From assembly GCA_963735115.1 (NCBI GenBank), contig CAVTJR010000001.1, positions 248,001-312,000 of the forward strand: DNA of 64,000 bases, read 5' to 3'. The notes beneath the pieces are model-generated. The model saw only the letters and a program-made list of their open reading frames with translations, searched no databases and was not told the origin of the DNA. Within the stretch, counting starts at the first letter, position 1; every line of letters begins with the position of its first letter. The translations under genes and the position numbers were made by a program. Of the stretch, positions 43,309 through 52,710 are shown piece after piece. This stretch comes from JAKACA01 sp963735115 (GTDB taxonomy: Bacteria > Actinomycetota > Acidimicrobiia > Acidimicrobiales > Bog-793).

Positions 43309-43542
43309 ATGGAGTCCTTCTGGGGCTCCTTGCAGATCGAGCTGTTGGACCGCCAGCGCTGGAGGACCAACCTCGAACTCGCCATCGCCATCGCTGACTA
43401 CATCGAGCACTTCTACAACCCAGCCCGGCGCCACAGCGCGCTCGGCTACCTCACCCCGCAGGAATTCGAAGCCCTGCACTTACCCCAACCCCAGGCCACG
43501 TTGTCTAAAAAGTGGTCCACTGAATGGGATCAAGGCCTCTGA
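43309..43542 (+). pseudogene. IS3-family transposase (OrfB) C-terminal remnant
   Basis: The last 77 codons of an IS3-type integrase-like transposase are preserved: PMESFWGSLQIELLDRQRW, which contains the catalytic glutamate, then IADYIEHFYNPARRHSALGY and LTPQEFEALH. The first three quarters, with both catalytic aspartates, are gone and the upstream translation is unrelated. The stop falls within two bases of the 48-bp repeat of tRNA-Glu, so the insertion sequence was cut at the island edge. Confidence 0.8.
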
Positions 43543-43543
43543 G

Positions 43544-43616
43544 CAGCCCCAACGGGATTCGAACCCGTGTCTCCACCTTGAGAGGGTGGTGTCCTTGGCC
43601 TCTAGACGATGGGGCC
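43544..43616 (-). tRNA. tRNA-Glu (anticodon CTC)
   Basis: The minus strand folds as a complete tRNA. The acceptor is GGCCCCA paired to TGGGGCT (G-U first pair). The anticodon stem CCACC/GGTGG surrounds loop CTCTCAA with anticodon CTC. The T-arm is CGGGTTCGAATCCCG, and the discriminator is G. CCA is not encoded. Its 3' half is duplicated at 39006-39053. Confidence 0.93.
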
Positions 43617-43806
43617 GGGTGGGTGCTCGTCTGAGCCAGCCGGCGGCTCCCAGCTGGACCGGCGGTCGGTCGTCGGGAGCGCTTCATCGTAGCGTCCGGC
43701 TGCGGAGGCTCGGATCGGACCGCCGCCCCACGATGTGCGCCCCCGGAGAGCGGCCTCGGGACTCGGCAGGATGCCGTCCGCATCGACAGCATCGAAGGGA
43801 ACTCCT

Positions 43807-44394
43807 CTAGGACAACAGGGCTCTCGAGCGCCCTAGCAGCTCGCGCTGGTTGTCCTCGACAGCGAGGTCCAGCGCCTCGTCCCAGGACATCCACCGCACT
43901 GGCGCAGTAGAAGTCTCCGCTCGGGCATCCTCCGGGTCGTCGGTCTCGAGGAGATATCGCAGGTCAGCATGCTCGTGGGCCTCCTCGCCGTCTCGAGCCG
44001 GAACGGGCACAACGGCGACGTGAATGAGGTCGCCCGCCGCCAGGCGTCCGGCCCGTTCTACAGGGCGCAAGTCGCGGAGCCCCGTCTCTTCCACCGCCTC
44101 GCGCAGCGCCACCGCCAGCGGATCACTCTCCCCTGGGTCCCCGTGACCGCCCACCTGTTGGAACCGGCCGAATCGCTCGTGCCACCGCAGGAGCACCCGG
44201 GCCGATGCCACGTCGACCACGATCGCCGAAGCCGTCACATGCAGCGGCTGGGATCGTGACCACGGGTCGGTTGTCGTCGCGATCAGTTGCAGGAGGCGGC
44301 TTGTGTCTGCCTGCTCTCGCTCGCCGGAAGGTTGGTAGCGGGCGAGGGCGGCAGACAGCGTCGGCGGCCTCCCAAAGGGCAGATGTCGATCCAC
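43807..44394 (-). CDS. Nudix hydrolase
   Basis: This protein of about 195 residues has a Nudix box-like segment GDPGESDPLAVALREAVEETG. The spacing between the first glutamate and REAVEE is one residue longer than the consensus, as in a subgroup of actinobacterial Nudix proteins. The N-terminal 50 residues are a helical extension. It is expected to cleave a nucleoside diphosphate-linked substrate; the substrate is not predictable. The GTG at 44394 is the best-placed start; the frame is open to 44655 through sequence antisense to the MDMPI gene. It is divergent from that gene. Confidence 0.8.
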   Translation of the reverse strand: MDRHLPFGRPPTLSAALARYQPSGEREQADTSRLLQLIATTTDPWSRSQPLHVTASAIVVDVASARVLLRWHERFGRFQQVGGHGDPGESDPLAVALREAVEETGLRDLRPVERAGRLAAGDLIHVAVVPVPARDGEEAHEHADLRYLLETDDPEDARAETSTAPVRWMSWDEALDLAVEDNQRELLGRSRALLS

Positions 44395-44509
44395 CCCACC
44401 ATCATCACCGGGATCGTGGTGGCGAGCTCGTGGCCGGCCGTCACCCAACCGCCAGCCTGTCGCCGCCATCCTGTGGCCCGACCGTCGACGACGAGACAAA
44501 CTGCGAGGT

Positions 44510-45274
44510 ATGGACCGCGACCGAGCCATCTCCATCGTGCAACGGGAAGCAGGACGCGTGCTCGAGCTCGCGAACGCCAGCGGCGGCGACCTCGCCGTGC
44601 CGGTCCCGTCCTGTCCGGACTGGGACTTCGCTGAGCTCGTGAAGCACCTCGGCAACGTCTACAACTGGGTCGGGACGATCGTCGAAGGTCGCCTGTTGGC
44701 GCCACCCGGACCGGAGATGCCCCGCCGAACCAAGGAGACAAGCCCGCCGGACTGGATGGCTAGCCGCTTGGATCGGCTCGTGGGGGCACTCAGGGATGCC
44801 CCGGGCGAGGAGCTCGTCTGGAACTTCGGTCCGGACTCACCCTCCTCCGTGGACTTCTGGTGCCGCCGGCAGGTACACGAAACGTCCATCCATCGCGTCG
44901 ACGCTGAGCTCGCCGCCGGCGTCCCCGTCTCCTCGCTGGAGCCAGACATCGCCGCCGACACGGTCTCGGAGGCGTTCACGATCTTCCGCTTCGCCGATGT
45001 CACCGATGACGGCCTCCTTGCCAGCGCCTCCGAGCCAGGCGGAGCGGGGCCGGCGACGATCCATCTGCACGCCACCGATGTAGACGGGGCGGAATGGACG
45101 CTCGCCACTGCGGCAAGGACCATCACGCGGCGACACGCTAAAGGCGACGTCGCCATCCGGGGGACGGCTTGGGCGCTCGCCCGTTGGTGTTGGGGACGCC
45201 CGGTGGAGGGTGAGGTCGAGGTCTTCGGCGACGCCCGGGCCGCAGAGACGTGGCGCTCCACGGTGGTGCGGTAA
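44510..45274 (+). CDS. Maleylpyruvate isomerase/MDMPI-family mycothiol-dependent-like protein
   Basis: This 254-residue protein has an N-terminal DinB-like helical domain (VPSCPDWDFAELVKHLGNVY) with the family motif C-P-D-W and the metal-site histidines His46 in KHLG and HETSIHRVDAE later. The C-terminal MDMPI domain (IHLHATDVDGAEWTL, then VAIRGTAWALARWCWGR) completes the actinobacterial TIGR03083-type architecture. Such proteins are thought to carry out mycothiol-dependent reactions. Single gene; substrate unknown. Confidence 0.88.
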   Translation: MDRDRAISIVQREAGRVLELANASGGDLAVPVPSCPDWDFAELVKHLGNVYNWVGTIVEGRLLAPPGPEMPRRTKETSPPDWMASRLDRLVGALRDAPGEELVWNFGPDSPSSVDFWCRRQVHETSIHRVDAELAAGVPVSSLEPDIAADTVSEAFTIFRFADVTDDGLLASASEPGGAGPATIHLHATDVDGAEWTLATAARTITRRHAKGDVAIRGTAWALARWCWGRPVEGEVEVFGDARAAETWRSTVVR

Positions 45275-45544
45275 TCCTCTACCTCCTCGGCTCGGCGTCC
45301 GAGCACGGTCGAACCCGGCTTTGGGGCGAGAGGGCGGCGCGCCTCAGGTTCGGGGCGTTCAAGTCGATGGCCGACATGCTCGCCCATGGGGTCCGCAGCG
45401 GCCTCCTGTCGGAGCACTTCGATGAACTTGTTGTGCCGGGGTTTCTACCTCACCTGGACGGTTGCACAGAGCCTCTCAGAGTGACTCCCCCGGCATGTCT
45501 CGGGGCATCCCGCTGTCGAGAACAGCTCGCCTGAGCTCCGCGAG

Positions 45545-46363
45545 TCAACCGACACCACGAGAGCCGAGCCATGCTTTCGCGGGCATTCCCAGGTCGCGGG
45601 CCACGCAGAACGGGATGCCGCAGTACGGCTTTTTCGGAGTCGGCTTGGGCCATGGTCGCGGTGCCACCGGCAGGCCGAACTCGGCCTTCGGCAGCCGGAG
45701 CGACAGGCTCTTCAGTTCGAGCGGCACGTCCGCGCCTTCGCGCAGGGCGAGGATGCCGGCTTCGGTGAGGCAGAAGGTCTCCACGGGCCGGGTGGCAACC
45801 AGCAGGCAGGAGACCGTGCGGCCCTCGCTCATTCGGCGGACGACCCTTGACCCGGTCGGGGGTGGGTGGGGAACCATCCCCAGGTAATACGGGGATTCGA
45901 GGTCGAACGACATCACCGAGAGGATGAGGCCGTTGCCGTAGAACCCGCTAGGGGGTGGCCCGGCGCAGCGCCACGCCTTCCCTCTTAGGCGCACGCACAC
46001 ATAGTCTCCCGTGGCAGCTTGCAACAACTCGAACGTGCTACCGAGAGCACTCGTCCGGTAGAGGAACTCGCCCCTTGGCACAGGCGAGACGGAGTGCACC
46101 GCGGGCGCCTGCGCGAAGACGATGGAGTACGCCCGCCCGGTTTCCGACCTGCTTCGGTACTCGGAGACGAATTCCTGCCCGGTCCCTTTCTCGCCAAGCA
46201 CGAGCCATCGGGTTACGGACGGTGCCAGTGGTGAGCTGACAGTGACTCTCGCCGTGGATGTAGATGCGGATGTGTGAGGAGACGAGCACGCCACCAGCAC
46301 GAGCGAACACAGGACGACCCAGCCAATCTCCCGTGTGTGCAGGCACCGTGAGGCCAGCCTCAT
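45545..46363 (-). CDS. Hypothetical lipoprotein
   Basis: This 272-residue protein has a lipoprotein signal (IGWVVLCSLVLVACSS, lipobox LVAC) and a Ser/Thr-rich linker. The soluble domain contains about five further cysteines (DYVCVRLRGKAWRC, VSCLLVATRPVETFC) that may form disulfides outside the membrane. The C-terminus is proline- and lysine-rich (RPWPKPTPKKPYCG). I do not recognise the family. The start lacks a strong ribosome site. Confidence 0.65.
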   Translation of the reverse strand: MRLASRCLHTREIGWVVLCSLVLVACSSPHTSASTSTARVTVSSPLAPSVTRWLVLGEKGTGQEFVSEYRSRSETGRAYSIVFAQAPAVHSVSPVPRGEFLYRTSALGSTFELLQAATGDYVCVRLRGKAWRCAGPPPSGFYGNGLILSVMSFDLESPYYLGMVPHPPPTGSRVVRRMSEGRTVSCLLVATRPVETFCLTEAGILALREGADVPLELKSLSLRLPKAEFGLPVAPRPWPKPTPKKPYCGIPFCVARDLGMPAKAWLGSRGVG

Positions 46364-46767
46364 GAATTAGAGACGTCTGGGCAGGCAGACTCCTTGCCGG
46401 TCGTTCAGCTCGGCGCTATCCGGACGTAGTGGCAATCGACGTTCGCCACCGTACTCATCCTCTCCTTCGCCCTCACCCATCGGGTCGGTGGTCATGAGGA
46501 GGCCGGGCGAGTAGCAGCCCTCGGTTGGGGGGGCTTTCACCGGACACGCGTCTCGGGTCGAAGCTCCGAAGAACTCCGAGCGGGATCGTGCCCTCGCGCA
46601 GAGGATGGCGACCATGCACGATGAGCGCACAGCCGAGATCCTCGCGGACTCTTCGCGGACTCGCGGGTGGCTTACCGGTACCTAGGGGCCGCAGTGGGTG
46701 ACTTGTGACCTGCCCGATGCATCAGATCCGCCGTCGTGGCTCCCGCCTCGCCCCTCCAGCGACGTAG
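46364..46767. other. 404-bp interval without a confident gene
   Basis: The only candidate is a minus-strand ATG giving about 42 residues (MTTDPMGEGEGEDEYGGERR) without a ribosome site. No tRNA, hairpin with T-tract or operator-like palindrome was seen. Confidence 0.35.
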
Positions 46768-47436
46768 TCAGGCGAACAGATCCGCCTCGATTGCCCCGCA
46801 GAGGCCGTGGTAGAGGCTCGAGTGGAGCTCTTGCACCTCGTTCGTCGCCGACGCGGGGGCGGCCACGACGACGGCGGCAAGAGCCCCGAGCGCGCTCGCG
46901 GCGACGGCGTCTCCGCTGAAGGCCACGACATCGATCGAAAGCGACCGGGCCACTTCGGCCGCCAGCACGACGTTGCGAGACTCGCCGCTGGTCGACAGCG
47001 CCAGCAGAACGTCACCCGGCCGGCCGAAGGCCTCCAACTCCTGCGCGAAGACGAGCTCGGCGCCGAGGTCGTTGGCGATGGCGAAGGCGACGGCACCGTT
47101 GGCGCCGAGGACCATGGCCGGAAGGCCTGCCTGCAACGAGGTGGCAAGCCACTCGGAATCCGGCAGTCCTGCTGTCAAGAGTGTGCGGCTGCGGGCAGGT
47201 AGTAGCGGTCGTGGCCCGGCATACGACTTCACCAGCTCGGCGGCGATGTGAAGGCAGTCGGCGTGACTCCCGCCGTTGCCGCACAGGTAGAGCCGCCCGC
47301 CGGCCCGCAGGCAAGCGGTCACGAGCTCGACGGCGGCCGCGAGAGCCTGCACGCACCCCTCCAGGTCGGGGTGCCGGCGGACGAGCGCTTCGAGGACGTC
47401 GGTCGATCGCTTGGGGAGACTCACGGGCGCGGCCAT
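46768..47436 (-). CDS. SIS-domain phosphoheptose isomerase-like protein
   Basis: This 222-residue SIS-domain protein resembles GmhA (sedoheptulose-7-phosphate isomerase): GGRLYLCGNGGSHADCLHIA binds the sugar phosphate, ELVKSYAGPRPLLPA follows as in GmhA, and FGRPGDVLLALSTSGESRNV is the second SIS loop. Its role may be in heptose or another sugar phosphate pathway. It is divergent from the alpha-mannosidase across only 37 bp, so the two probably share a promoter region and act in the same sugar pathway (inference). Confidence 0.82.
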   Translation of the reverse strand: MAAPVSLPKRSTDVLEALVRRHPDLEGCVQALAAAVELVTACLRAGGRLYLCGNGGSHADCLHIAAELVKSYAGPRPLLPARSRTLLTAGLPDSEWLATSLQAGLPAMVLGANGAVAFAIANDLGAELVFAQELEAFGRPGDVLLALSTSGESRNVVLAAEVARSLSIDVVAFSGDAVAASALGALAAVVVAAPASATNEVQELHSSLYHGLCGAIEADLFA

Positions 47437-47473
47437 GCCATCATCTTGCCCATCGGGCACACGAGGAGGCGAG

Positions 47474-50400
47474 GTGGGCAACGAAGCTGACATCCAGCGC
47501 CAGCGGATCCAGCGGCTGATCAAGGAGGTCGTCTTCCCGCTGCTGTACCCGGCGACGCAACCGCTCGAGGTGGCTGCCCATTTCGTGCGGGGGGAGCCGA
47601 TCGAGGCCTCCGAGGCGTACGCCCGCGAGTTCCGTCCCTTCAGCGTCGGCCAACCGTGGGGGGGAGCCTGGTCGACGGCGTGGTTCCGTCTCTCCGGAGC
47701 CGTGCCAGGCGACTGGGCAGGGCGACACGTCGTCGCCCGCATCGGCCTCGGCTACAAGGGGATGGTCGGCTTCGGAGGCGAGGGTCTCCTCTGGGAGGGC
47801 GAGGAGCCCGTGCAGGGCATCAACCCCCGCCACAACGAGACCACGGTGGCCGCCCCGGCGCGGGGCGGCGAGGCCGTCGAGCTCTACCTCGAGGCGGCGG
47901 CCAACCCATACGTACCCTGGGGCGGAATGGAGTGGCCCCTGCTCCTGCCCGACTACGAGGGCGCCCCTCTCTACCGGCTCGAACGGGCCGAGCTCGCCGT
48001 GTCCGACCGCGAGCTCGAAGCAGCCTGGAACGACCTGCGTATCCTCTTCGAGCTCGCAGAGGCCGTCGGCACCGCGGATCACCACTCCGTCGAGATCGTG
48101 CGAACGCTCGACAAAGTCGCTCTCGCCATCGACTTGGGCGACGTCCGCCGCTCGCTGCTTTCACAGCGCCACCTGTGGGATCGGCTCCTCGATTCCCCCG
48201 GACCCGCTCGCTCCCACGTCGTCACGGCCGTCGGCCACGCTCACATCGACTCGGCCTGGCTATGGCCGCTGCGCGAAACCCGCCGCAAGTGCGCCCGCAC
48301 GTTCTCCACCGCCATCGCCCTGATGGACGACGAGCCCGACTACGTCTTCGTCTGCTCGCAGGCTCAGCAGCACGCCTGGATGCAGGAGCACTACCCGCGC
48401 CTGTTCGAGAAGATGAAGGAGAAGGCGGCTATCGGGCAGTTCGAACCGGTCGGGTCCATGTGGGTAGAGCCGGACACGAACCTGCCCTCAGGAGAATCGC
48501 TCGTCCGCCAGCTCGTCTTCGGCAAGCGCTTCTTCCTCGAGCACTACGGCATCGAGACGGACGACTGCTGGCTGCCGGACGCCTTCGGCTACTCGGCAAA
48601 CCTGCCGCAGATCCTGCGGTCCGCCGGTGTGCGCTTCTTCCTCACTCAGAAGCTGTCGTGGAACGAGATCGACCGCTTCCCCCACCACACGTTCTGGTGG
48701 GAAGGCATCGACGGATCCCGCGTGCTGGCTCACTGTCCGCCAACGGACACCTACAACGGCGACTTCCGAGTCGCCCAGCTGCTCAAAGGCCAGCGCGACT
48801 TCGCCCAGCACGGCATCTCCGACCGCTCTCTCTACGCCTACGGCTACGGCGATGGCGGAGGGGGCCCGACCCGCACGATGCTCGACTCGTACCGGCGGCT
48901 CAAGGACCTCGAGCCGCTCCCGCGGGTGGAGTTGGGGACGGCGGCCGGTTTCTTCCACGCGATCGAGGAGGACGCCCTGAGAGCCGACGAGGCGATCGCC
49001 GAGTCCCGCCCCGGCACGGTCGCGACCGCCCATGCAGCCGGCAGCGGCGGCCTCCCCATCTGGGTGGGCGAGCTCTACCTCGAGCGGCACCGTGCGGTGC
49101 AGACGACGCAGGCGCACGTGAAGCTCGGCAACCGCCGCTCCGAGGACCTCTTGCGCGAGGCCGAGCTGTGGGCGGTGGCCGGCCTGGCCGGCGACTACCC
49201 CCAGGGCGAGCTGGAACGGGCGTGGCGCCTCGTTCTCCTGCACCAGTTTCACGACATGTTGCCGGGCTCGAGCATCCACTGGGTGCACGAGGATTCCGAG
49301 GCCGACTACGCCACCGTCCGCCTCATCGGAGAAGACGTCATCGAGCGCGCCTGCGGGGCGATCGCAGCACGTGTCGGCGCCGGCGGAGCGGACACGGCCG
49401 TGCTCGTCTTCAACGCCGGCTCGCACTCCCGCTCCGATCTCGTCGAGCTCGACCCTTCCGTCCTGTCTGCCGTCTCCCTCGGTGAGGTCGGCGCCCTCAC
49501 GGCGCTTGGCCCCGAGGATGCCGCCGACGCCGCCCCGGTGCAAGAACTGGCGGACGGCAGGTTGGGCTTCATCGCCTCGGTGGCCGGCTGCGGTTGGGCG
49601 CGCTACTCCCTCGTGCCCTCCGACAGCCCGGGCGGCTGCACCGGCAACGGGATGGCCGCCGTGGTCGAGGCAGACGAGGAGGGCTTCCTCCTCTCCAACG
49701 GCGTGCTCGCAGCCCGCATCGACCTTGACGGCACTGTCTCCTCCCTCCTCGACCGCAGGACGGGTCGGCAGCTGATCACGGCCGGCACGGAGGGAAACGT
49801 CTTCCAACTTCACTACGACCTACCGAACGACACGGACGCTTGGGACGTCGATCAAGGCACCTTCGCCCGGGCGGTCGAGCTGCGCCAGGCCGAGTCGATC
49901 GAAGTGGTGGAGGCAGGGCCCGTGCGCGTCGCAGTCCGCGTCGTTCACTCCTTCGGCACCTCGCGCCTCACCCAGGACATCCGGCTCACGGCCGGCAGTG
50001 CCCGGCTGGAAATTGCCACGGAGGTCGAGTGGGGTGAGCGGCACCGGTTCTTGAAGGTGGCCTTCCCGATTGCCGTGCGGGCACCCTCGGCCAGCTTCGA
50101 GGTGCAGTTCGGCTACGTGGAGCGCCCGACTCACGCCAACACCTCCTGGGACGCCGCCCGCTTCGAGGTCCCTGCACAGCGATGGGCCGACCTGAGCGAA
50201 CCAGGCTGCGGGGCGGCACTGCTCAACGACTGCAAGTACGGCTACGACGTGCGCGGCTCGGTGATGCGCCTTTCGCTCCTGCGCGGCCCGACCTGGCCTG
50301 ACCCGGAGGCGGACAGAGGCTCGCATCGCTTCTCGTACGCCCTCATGGCGCACGACGGCTTGGCCTCGTCACTGCGTCGTGCGGGCTCGGTCGTGGAGGA

Positions 50401-50773
50401 GGCCGAGGCGTTCAACCTCCACCTGCGGGCCGTCCCGGTGAACGGTGAGGGCGCCGGTGCCCGCCTTCCGGCCCGGGCTTCTGTCGTGGAGGTGGACGGG
50501 GCGATGGTCTCGAGCGTCAAGCGCGCAGACAGCGGCGACGAGATCGTCGTGCGCGTCTTCGAGCCGGCCGGGTCGCACGGCACGATGTCGCTGCGTCTCG
50601 GCGAGGCGCTCCCGGCCCCAGCGGCGGCGGTCTCACGGACCGATGCCCTCGAGCGCCCTCTCGCCGACGTCCACGTCGATCCGGCCGGCACGGCCGCTCT
50701 CGACCTCACACCGTTCCAGCTCGTGACGCTGAAGGTGTCGACCGCCGCTGTGGACGGTGCCGGCGGCCATTGA
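47474..50773 (+). CDS. Alpha-mannosidase, glycoside hydrolase family 38
   Basis: This 1099-residue GH38 enzyme lacks a signal peptide, so it is cytoplasmic. The zinc- and substrate-binding motif VGHAHIDSAWLWPLRET is near 260, and the nucleophile aspartate is in CWLPDAFGYSANLPQ. The C-terminal beta-sandwich domains (RWADLSEPGCGAALLNDCKY) are typical. It should trim alpha-mannosides, perhaps in turnover of mannosylated glycans. The GTG at 47474 follows GAGGAGGCGAG. It ends 12 bp before the convergent hisS. Confidence 0.95.
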   Translation: MGNEADIQRQRIQRLIKEVVFPLLYPATQPLEVAAHFVRGEPIEASEAYAREFRPFSVGQPWGGAWSTAWFRLSGAVPGDWAGRHVVARIGLGYKGMVGFGGEGLLWEGEEPVQGINPRHNETTVAAPARGGEAVELYLEAAANPYVPWGGMEWPLLLPDYEGAPLYRLERAELAVSDRELEAAWNDLRILFELAEAVGTADHHSVEIVRTLDKVALAIDLGDVRRSLLSQRHLWDRLLDSPGPARSHVVTAVGHAHIDSAWLWPLRETRRKCARTFSTAIALMDDEPDYVFVCSQAQQHAWMQEHYPRLFEKMKEKAAIGQFEPVGSMWVEPDTNLPSGESLVRQLVFGKRFFLEHYGIETDDCWLPDAFGYSANLPQILRSAGVRFFLTQKLSWNEIDRFPHHTFWWEGIDGSRVLAHCPPTDTYNGDFRVAQLLKGQRDFAQHGISDRSLYAYGYGDGGGGPTRTMLDSYRRLKDLEPLPRVELGTAAGFFHAIEEDALRADEAIAESRPGTVATAHAAGSGGLPIWVGELYLERHRAVQTTQAHVKLGNRRSEDLLREAELWAVAGLAGDYPQGELERAWRLVLLHQFHDMLPGSSIHWVHEDSEADYATVRLIGEDVIERACGAIAARVGAGGADTAVLVFNAGSHSRSDLVELDPSVLSAVSLGEVGALTALGPEDAADAAPVQELADGRLGFIASVAGCGWARYSLVPSDSPGGCTGNGMAAVVEADEEGFLLSNGVLAARIDLDGTVSSLLDRRTGRQLITAGTEGNVFQLHYDLPNDTDAWDVDQGTFARAVELRQAESIEVVEAGPVRVAVRVVHSFGTSRLTQDIRLTAGSARLEIATEVEWGERHRFLKVAFPIAVRAPSASFEVQFGYVERPTHANTSWDAARFEVPAQRWADLSEPGCGAALLNDCKYGYDVRGSVMRLSLLRGPTWPDPEADRGSHRFSYALMAHDGLASSLRRAGSVVEEAEAFNLHLRAVPVNGEGAGARLPARASVVEVDGAMVSSVKRADSGDEIVVRVFEPAGSHGTMSLRLGEALPAPAAAVSRTDALERPLADVHVDPAGTAALDLTPFQLVTLKVSTAAVDGAGGH

Positions 50774-50785
50774 GGACCCATCGGG

Positions 50786-52054
50786 TCAGTCGCGAAGCGG
50801 CCGCGGCTGCGAGACCGAGTCGTCCTCGATGACGACGAACGACGTGTAGCCCTCCCTCTTCAAGGAATCCAGCTGCAACCTCGGTTGCCCCCTCCGCAGG
50901 ACGAGGCCAGCGGAGCCACCGGAGGAGCGGAGGCGGCGAGCGGTCTCGAGAACGAGAGACGGCGACTGGTCGTCGGCGTAGAGAACGGCGATTCCGAGAT
51001 CCGGCGGCGAGAAACTCGCCATTTCCACGACACGGTCGAACCCGATCGAGATGCCGCAGGCGGGCACGGGCTTGCCGAGCGAGCGACCGATGAGGCCGTC
51101 ATAGCGGCCACCTCCGGCGATGGAGCTCGGTGCGTCCGGGTGGGCGAATTCGAAGATTTGCCCCGTGTAGTAGCCCATGCCCCGGACGACGCTCGCATCG
51201 AGGCGGGACGCCACGGCCTCGGGCGCCGCCACCGCCTCGATCGTGCTGAGGGCATCAAAGGTCGAGCGCAGATCGTCGAGCACGGCCGTCGGCAGTCTCG
51301 GCAGCAGGTCGCCGGCACGGTCCAGCGCCTCGGAGACGGACTCGGCACCCGCCAGCAGCGCCACGACCTCCTCGCAGCGTGCGCCGGCTATCTCCGGATA
51401 GCCGCGGTCGGCCAGCTCCGCCTTCACACCTTGCCATCCGATCCGTTCGAGCTTGTCGAGGGTCACGAAGAAGGAGGGGAGGGCGTCCTCGCCCACGCCC
51501 GCCTCCGCCGCCATCGCCCCCAGAAGGCGGCGGTCGTTCACGCGTACGGTCACGCGCTCGATGCCGACGGCACCGAGCGCGGCCAGAGTGCCCTCGAGCA
51601 GCTCCGCTTCGGCGAGCACGCTCGGCTCTCCGATCGTGTCGATGTCGCACTGGGTGAACTGGCGGTAGCGCCCCTTTTGCGGCCGCTCTGCCCGCCACAC
51701 CGGCCCGATCTGCATGGACCGGAACGGCGAGGCGAGCTTGCCTGAGTTGTTGGCGTAGAAACGTGTCAGCGGGACCGTCAGGTCATACCGCAGCCCCAAA
51801 TCGACCACGTCGGCCAGGGGCGTGTCGGCGGGCACGACAGGCTCGAGCCCTCGCCGCAGGATCCGGTAGATGAGCTTCTCGTTGTCACCGCCCTCGCCCC
51901 AGGAGAGGCGATCGATGTCCTCGACGCAGGGGGTTTCGATGCGCCGGAAGCCGAAGCGCCCGTAACAGCGCGCCAACTCGGCGATGACGGCCTCTCGGCG
52001 CGCCACCGCGTCCGGCAGCAGGTCGCGGGTGCCCCGCGGTGGCCCGTTGTCCAT
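50786..52054 (-). CDS. hisS: Histidyl-tRNA synthetase
   Basis: This 422-residue class II synthetase has motif 1 near PDAVARREAVIAELARCYGR, motif 2 as FRSMQIGPVWRAERPQKGRY and the histidine-specific loops GMGYYTGQIFEF and SIAGGGRYDGLIG. The C-terminal anticodon-binding domain is recognisable (SGGSAGLVLRRGQPRLQLD) but a little short. It charges tRNA-His. No partner genes (such as relA or gloB) lie beside it; it is convergent with the mannosidase. Confidence 0.97.
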   Translation of the reverse strand: MDNGPPRGTRDLLPDAVARREAVIAELARCYGRFGFRRIETPCVEDIDRLSWGEGGDNEKLIYRILRRGLEPVVPADTPLADVVDLGLRYDLTVPLTRFYANNSGKLASPFRSMQIGPVWRAERPQKGRYRQFTQCDIDTIGEPSVLAEAELLEGTLAALGAVGIERVTVRVNDRRLLGAMAAEAGVGEDALPSFFVTLDKLERIGWQGVKAELADRGYPEIAGARCEEVVALLAGAESVSEALDRAGDLLPRLPTAVLDDLRSTFDALSTIEAVAAPEAVASRLDASVVRGMGYYTGQIFEFAHPDAPSSIAGGGRYDGLIGRSLGKPVPACGISIGFDRVVEMASFSPPDLGIAVLYADDQSPSLVLETARRLRSSGGSAGLVLRRGQPRLQLDSLKREGYTSFVVIEDDSVSQPRPLRD

Positions 52055-52098
52055 GTCCGTGTCAACTCCTGATCCGTTCGGGTGCTACGACCTTAGGG

Positions 52099-52629
52099 TC
52101 AGGGCAGCGGGAAGCCAGACGAGGACGGGTCACCGCTCGGCCAGCTCTTTGGGGCGCTCGGAGTCGCCGCGAAGCTGGCAGCGTCACAGTCAGAGGCGGT
52201 CGTGCGCAGGACCCAGAAATAGGCGGTGCCCTGCGTCTGGCCGAGCACGCTCGTGCCCGACGGCGTGGACGCGCCGAAGTAGACGAGGCCGAGGCAGTCG
52301 TCCGACAGCTGGTTGAAGCCCGCCAGCACGATCGGCTGGCCCGCCGACCCGCTCACGCTGATGAGGCCGTAGCTCGTGGAGGGCCCCGACGTCGTGGCGA
52401 TACCGCCCTGGCTTGCCGGCTCGCCGCTCTGCACGGCGGTCAAGACCGTCGTCAGGTTCGTCTCGACGACGGTGTCGCTGTCCTTCAGGGCGAGAAGTGG
52501 CCCCGTGGCTGCGCTGCTGACGTCGTTCTCGAGCCCGCAAGCGCTGCACAGCGTGCCGAGCGCGACGAACAGGAGGGTGCCGACTAGGCGGCCGAAGTTC
52601 CTCGACCGCCCTCCGAAGAGATGTGACAT
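52099..52629 (-). CDS. Hypothetical lipoprotein
   Basis: This 176-residue protein has a lipoprotein signal (LVGTLLFVALGTLCSAC, lipobox CSAC) followed by about 145 residues of extracytoplasmic sequence (TGPLLALKDSDTVVETNLTT, GTAYFWVLRTTASDCDAA). The translation has a type IV pilin-like flavour in its spacing but lacks a prepilin peptidase site. I do not assign a family. ATG 52629 follows AAAGGGG. It lies 44 bp upstream of hisS on the same strand and may be co-transcribed with it. Confidence 0.6.
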   Translation of the reverse strand: MSHLFGGRSRNFGRLVGTLLFVALGTLCSACGLENDVSSAATGPLLALKDSDTVVETNLTTVLTAVQSGEPASQGGIATTSGPSTSYGLISVSGSAGQPIVLAGFNQLSDDCLGLVYFGASTPSGTSVLGQTQGTAYFWVLRTTASDCDAASFAATPSAPKSWPSGDPSSSGFPLP

Positions 52630-52710
52630 CACCGCCCCTTTCACACCCGCGCCGCCGCCGCCTCTCGATGCCGGGACCACCCAGGGACGATGGCCCCGGC
52701 GCTCCGAGAG

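Larger units (their letters stand above)
39006..43541. mobile_element. Putative 4.5-kb genomic island integrated at tRNA-Glu, integrase lost
   Basis: The interval is bounded by the intact tRNA-Glu gene (43544-43616, 3' end facing the interval) and by the 48-bp copy of its 3' half at 39006-39053. It holds a decayed gene, an anti-sigma/ECF sigma pair, two secreted proteins, a strong hairpin and an IS3 transposase remnant next to the tRNA. No integrase was found, so the boundary model rests on the repeat geometry alone. Confidence 0.55.

Noticed and set aside
45250..45534. Plus-strand ORF following the MDMPI gene
   Set aside because: It starts inside the MDMPI gene in another frame, has no ribosome site and no recognisable domain.
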